A model generated the notes under the pieces. That model was not told where the DNA came from. It did not search any database and worked only from the letters and a program-made list of their open reading frames with translations. Shown here piece after piece: positions 61,409 through 64,000 of a stretch of DNA of 64,000 bases (its first letter is position 1; each line of letters opens with the position of its first letter). The stretch comes from Leptolyngbya sp. NIES-3755 (GTDB lineage: Bacteria; Cyanobacteriota; Cyanobacteriia; Leptolyngbyales; Leptolyngbyaceae), in contig AP017308.1 of NCBI GenBank assembly GCA_001548435.1, positions 1,001,030 to 1,065,029 on the forward strand. Reading direction: 5' to 3'. The translations under genes were made by a program, and so were the position numbers.

Positions 61409-61999
61409 CTATTGGTTCGGAGCAGGTCGATCGCCTTGTGGACGGGCTGGAATTCCCAAGGCATCTTTAAGCTGTTGTTCGGTCACATTCAACTTAGTTG
61501 CCGCAGCTTGGAAATCAGGACGCGGTGGACGTTGACCCGGCGTAGGATTTGCTGGAATTCCCAGAGCATCTTTAAGTTGTTGTTCGGTCACATTCAACTT
61601 AGTTGCCGCAGCTTGAAAATCGGGACGTGGACGACGGCTAGAATCGAAATTTGCAGGAACACCCAAGGCATCTTTAAGCTGTTGTTCCGTCACATTCAGT
61701 TTAGCAGCGGCAGCTTGGAAATTGGGGCGCGGTGGACGTTGACCGGGAGTGGGGTTTGCAGGAACACCCAGAGCGTCTTTGAGTTGTTGTTCACTCACGT
61801 TTAACTTCTGAGCAGCCGCAGCAAAATCAATCCGAGGGCGGCGCTGTCCGTTGGGTTGAGCCGTGGGAGATGGAGACGCTTGAGCGATAGGCTGATCTGA
61901 ATTGTTCGCAGCATTAGCGGAAGTGAAGCCAGTACATGCGGCTGTACCAGCAAAAACAGGAATGGCAACAGCAATCAGGATTTTGCGAAAACTCATCAT
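61409..61999 (-). CDS. Exported protein with four tandem repeats
   Basis: A 196-residue protein. The signal peptide (FRKILIAVAIPVFAGTAACT) ends in a possible lipobox with Cys near residue 22. A Pro/Ser-rich linker follows, then four repeats of about 33-36 residues, each RP(R/P)xDFQAAAxKLNVTEQQL followed by KDALG(V/I)PAN. The repeat is a short helix-turn-helix-like helix pair; similar small helical motifs occur in exported proteins of unknown role. It lies upstream of the dioxygenase and divergent from a two-component system, across an inverted repeat. Control by that system is likely but inferred. Confidence 0.72.
   Translation of the reverse strand: MMSFRKILIAVAIPVFAGTAACTGFTSANAANNSDQPIAQASPSPTAQPNGQRRPRIDFAAAAQKLNVSEQQLKDALGVPANPTPGQRPPRPNFQAAAAKLNVTEQQLKDALGVPANFDSSRRPRPDFQAAATKLNVTEQQLKDALGIPANPTPGQRPPRPDFQAAATKLNVTEQQLKDALGIPARPQGDRPAPNQ
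61412..61850. repeat. DNA repeats encoding the four protein repeats
   Basis: Four copies of about 100-114 bp, sharing the block GCATCTTTAAGCTGTTGTTC and the CACATTCAACTTAGTTGC-type block with few substitutions. The three downstream protein copies are more alike than the first, suggesting later duplication. Confidence 0.8.
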
Positions 62000-62040
62000 G
62001 AACCTCTAAACATTGGCTTTTTATAGTTCAACTTTCTAAG

Positions 62041-62079
62041 ATGACAAATCGCCCTGTTGCTAAATTACAGTTTTGTCAT
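62041..62079. promoter_or_regulatory. Inverted repeat between divergent repeat-protein gene and two-component operon
   Basis: ATGACAAA (62041-62048) and TTTGTCAT (62072-62079) are perfect 8-bp arms 23 bp apart. Inside them CTGT (62054-62057) and ACAG (62067-62070) form a second symmetric pair. The site lies 42 bp from the minus gene start and 57 bp from the plus gene start, so a regulator bound here could control both. Confidence 0.5.
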
Positions 62080-62135
62080 TTTTCGATCGAGAAACTGACT
62101 CTAGAATGAAGAAGTCGAATCGGGCTGTTTGAGCC

Positions 62136-62813
62136 GTGAATGTTCTCTTTGTCGAAGATGAAGTCAAAATCGCAAACTTTGTTCGAGCCGGATTGAAAGA
62201 ACAAGGGTTTGTGGTGGATTATTGCGACAATGGGGACGACGGCTATTTTCAGGCGACTCATAATGACTATGATGTGATTGTGCTCGACATCATGGTTCCG
62301 GGAAAAGATGGACTTGCAATTCTGAAGCATCTCCGCAAGTCTGGACATAATGTTCCGGTGATTCTGTTGACTGCACGAAATGAATTAGACGATCGACTAC
62401 AAGGTTTGAATCTCGGTGCAGATGATTACATTGCGAAGCCGTTTTTTGTTGAGGAATTGGTAGCGCGAATTCATGCGGTGATTCGTCGGAGTGTGGGCGA
62501 TCGACAAAATTTGCTCTCGGTTGGATCATTGAAGCTCGATCGCATTACTCGCCAAGTCACTTGCAATAATCATGCGATCGAACTGACCACTCGCGAGTTT
62601 AACTTACTGGAATATCTGATGCGATCGCCCGGTCAAGTTTTTACTCGAACTCAAATACTAGAACACGTTTGGGGCTATGACTTTAATCCAAATACGAATG
62701 TTGTCGATGTTTGTATTCAGCGAATTCGTAGAAAGATCGACCCATTAGACCAGACCGTTTGGATTGAGAGCATTCGAGGTGTGGGGTATCGATTCCGCAA
62801 GCCAGAACTATGA
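62136..62813 (+). CDS. OmpR-family response regulator
   Basis: A 225-residue receiver plus winged-helix regulator. The receiver has phospho-acceptor Asp51 in VIVLDIMVPG, Thr in LLTARNE and Lys in IAKPF. The DNA-binding domain is ELTTREFNLLEYLMRSPGQV, RTQILEHVWGYDFNPNTNVV and IESIRGVGYRF. It resembles metal- or redox-responsive regulators such as RppA and CusR types. It starts at GTG 62136 and overlaps the sensor kinase by 4 bp (ATGA at 62810-62813). It is divergent from the exported repeat protein, a likely target. Confidence 0.95.
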   Translation: MNVLFVEDEVKIANFVRAGLKEQGFVVDYCDNGDDGYFQATHNDYDVIVLDIMVPGKDGLAILKHLRKSGHNVPVILLTARNELDDRLQGLNLGADDYIAKPFFVEELVARIHAVIRRSVGDRQNLLSVGSLKLDRITRQVTCNNHAIELTTREFNLLEYLMRSPGQVFTRTQILEHVWGYDFNPNTNVVDVCIQRIRRKIDPLDQTVWIESIRGVGYRFRKPEL

Positions 62814-64000
62814 GATTGCGATCTTTTCGGCTCAGAATTGCATCCTTCTCTGCGGCACTTGCGGGCATCGCTCTGATGGGATTTGGAGCAATTTCTTGGG
62901 TGCAGATTTACAATGCGAAGCTTAATCGATTAGATGCAGATTTGTTGAATCAATTGATGCGATCGAGCCGTTTACGCGATCGTGAGAATCGGTCACGATC
63001 TCCTAATTTTCCACCCGATGCGTTTGGGCGAAATACTTCGGCTGTTGTCTTAGTTCTAGATTCACAGAGCAATTTGCTTTATCAAAGCGATCCTTCCGAT
63101 TCTGAACTAAATCGAGTGTTGCGGCAGAGTGTTCAGTTTGCTCCTGCGCCATTAAAACGCGAACTATCACCCATTTCCTCTGATCGTCCGCCCCCACCTC
63201 GTCCACAGTTTCAAACGGAACAGGTCAATAGTGGTACATGGCGGATTGCAGCGGCAAATTTTCCAGATAATCGAGTTGCGATCGCAGTCAATTTACAAGC
63301 GATCGATCAAGAAATGGCTTCGATTCGCAATATCTTTCTCATTTCAATTCCAGGAATGTTGTTACTGGTTGCGGGTGGTGCGTGGATTGTTGCAGGTCGG
63401 GCATTGCAGCCAGTTCGACAGCTAACAGGTGCAATTCAGCGGGTGACTGTGACCGGACTCGATCAACGAATTCCAGTGGGTACGACTGATGTTGAGTTTG
63501 TACAACTGATTCAAGTGTTCAATCAGATGTTAGAGCGCTTAGAACGCAGTTTCACACAAGCTTCTCGATTTAGTGCAGATGCAGCTCATGAATTGAAAAC
63601 ACCATTAACGATTTTGCAAGGAGAATTAGAGCGATCGCTGCAACAAGTTGAACCAGGATCAGAAGTACAACAACGATTAAGCAGTTTGTTAGACGAAGTC
63701 CATCGACTCAGTAGCATTATGCGAAAGCTGTTGTTACTGTCACTTGCTGATGCTGGACAAATGAGCTTGTATCGGGTTGAGGTAGATGTTTCTAAGCTAT
63801 TGATTGAGATGTTAGAAGATATTGAACTGCTTGCACCGCATTTATCTGTAGAGGCTGATATTCGTAACAGTCTACGAGTTCAAGGCGATCGAGATTTGCT
63901 CTATCAAGTGCTACAGAATCTATTCAGCAATGCAATTAAATACAATCTCGCTGAGGGTTGGATCAAGATTGATGCTCGATCGATCAATTCAGCGGTTCAA
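62810..64000 (+). CDS. Sensor histidine kinase, partial at the right edge
   Basis: The first 397 residues are present and the frame is open at 64000. A membrane helix near 10-32 (ASFSAALAGIALMGFGAISW), a periplasmic loop to about 175 with a Pro-rich part (DRPPPPRPQF), a second helix (ISIPGMLLLVAGGAWIVAG), a HAMP-like region (RALQPVRQLTGAIQRVTVTG), HisKA with His260 in DAAHELKTPLTIL, and the start of HATPase (NLFSNAIKYN, residues near 370). The layout is that of CusS/EnvZ-like sensors. It forms an ATGA-coupled pair with the OmpR-type regulator. The ATP-lid motifs lie beyond the window. Confidence 0.92.
   Translation, partial: MRLRSFRLRIASFSAALAGIALMGFGAISWVQIYNAKLNRLDADLLNQLMRSSRLRDRENRSRSPNFPPDAFGRNTSAVVLVLDSQSNLLYQSDPSDSELNRVLRQSVQFAPAPLKRELSPISSDRPPPPRPQFQTEQVNSGTWRIAAANFPDNRVAIAVNLQAIDQEMASIRNIFLISIPGMLLLVAGGAWIVAGRALQPVRQLTGAIQRVTVTGLDQRIPVGTTDVEFVQLIQVFNQMLERLERSFTQASRFSADAAHELKTPLTILQGELERSLQQVEPGSEVQQRLSSLLDEVHRLSSIMRKLLLLSLADAGQMSLYRVEVDVSKLLIEMLEDIELLAPHLSVEADIRNSLRVQGDRDLLYQVLQNLFSNAIKYNLAEGWIKIDARSINSAVQ

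Noticed and set aside
61412-61804. Plus-strand repetitive frame opposite the exported repeat protein
   Set aside because: Antisense shadow of the repeats; it lacks a signal, start context and known domain, unlike the minus-strand product.

Overview
The window is a stretch of cyanobacterial chromosome. The evidence is its marker genes: pcyA (phycocyanobilin synthesis), psb28, a photosystem II S4-domain protein, ftsH2-type thylakoid protease, a DUF2996 protein, a DUF1816 protein and a thylakoid photosystem I accumulation-type protein. The palindrome GCGATCGC (HIP1, e.g. 218-225) also recurs throughout. Protein resemblances suggest a filamentous Leptolyngbya-like organism, but genus cannot be fixed from this window. 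No rRNA, tRNA or CRISPR array was seen.

Layout. 1-7.5 kb: partial unknown gene, pcyA, Ser/Thr kinase, S4-domain gene, a small membrane protein, a Cache/HAMP histidine kinase, a quinone oxidoreductase gene broken by an in-frame TGA, and a UPF0175/PIN toxin-antitoxin pair. 7.6-19 kb: ftsH, gltX, a REC-histidine kinase, DUF1643 and small exported genes, a RelE-type toxin with an unusual partner, and a bifunctional proline catabolism enzyme. 19-25 kb: a kinase/periplasmic-binding-protein fusion gene split by an IS5-family element, an NB-ARC protein and a divergent sigma-like protein. 25-36 kb: glutathionyl-hydroquinone reductase, DUF99, FadL-like porin, DUF2996, hydrolase, rlmB with a long repetitive tail, mini-RNase III, a STAS gene that appears to start with ATT, carA, an aspartic protease and a glycosyltransferase. 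36-39 kb: a lipase gene split by an ISKra4-family element. 39-48 kb: a solute-binding protein coupled to a histidine kinase, DinB, a MocR-type regulator and an exopolysaccharide cluster (WcaF, GT2, WcaI types). 48-64 kb: Uma2, a beta-hydroxyacid dehydrogenase, an Hpt protein, a pilin-like protein, ilvN, BON protein, phosphohexomutase, MFS transporter, a second Ser/Thr kinase, psb28-moaB, rpsD, an intradiol dioxygenase, a repeat protein and a two-component system cut by the right edge.

The window is mostly housekeeping genes interleaved with many signalling proteins: four histidine kinases, two intact Ser/Thr kinases and one disrupted, an Hpt protein and a STAS protein. Decay looks recent. Both IS insertions retain perfect target duplications, and in silico removal restores an uninterrupted frame in each host gene. 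The oxidoreductase differs from an intact frame by one codon. The most unusual items are the ATT-initiated STAS gene, the receptor-like kinase fused to a periplasmic binding domain, a 36-residue membrane ORF antisense to a gene end, and repeat-built proteins (RlmB tail, ELREGVS coiled coil, exported four-repeat protein).
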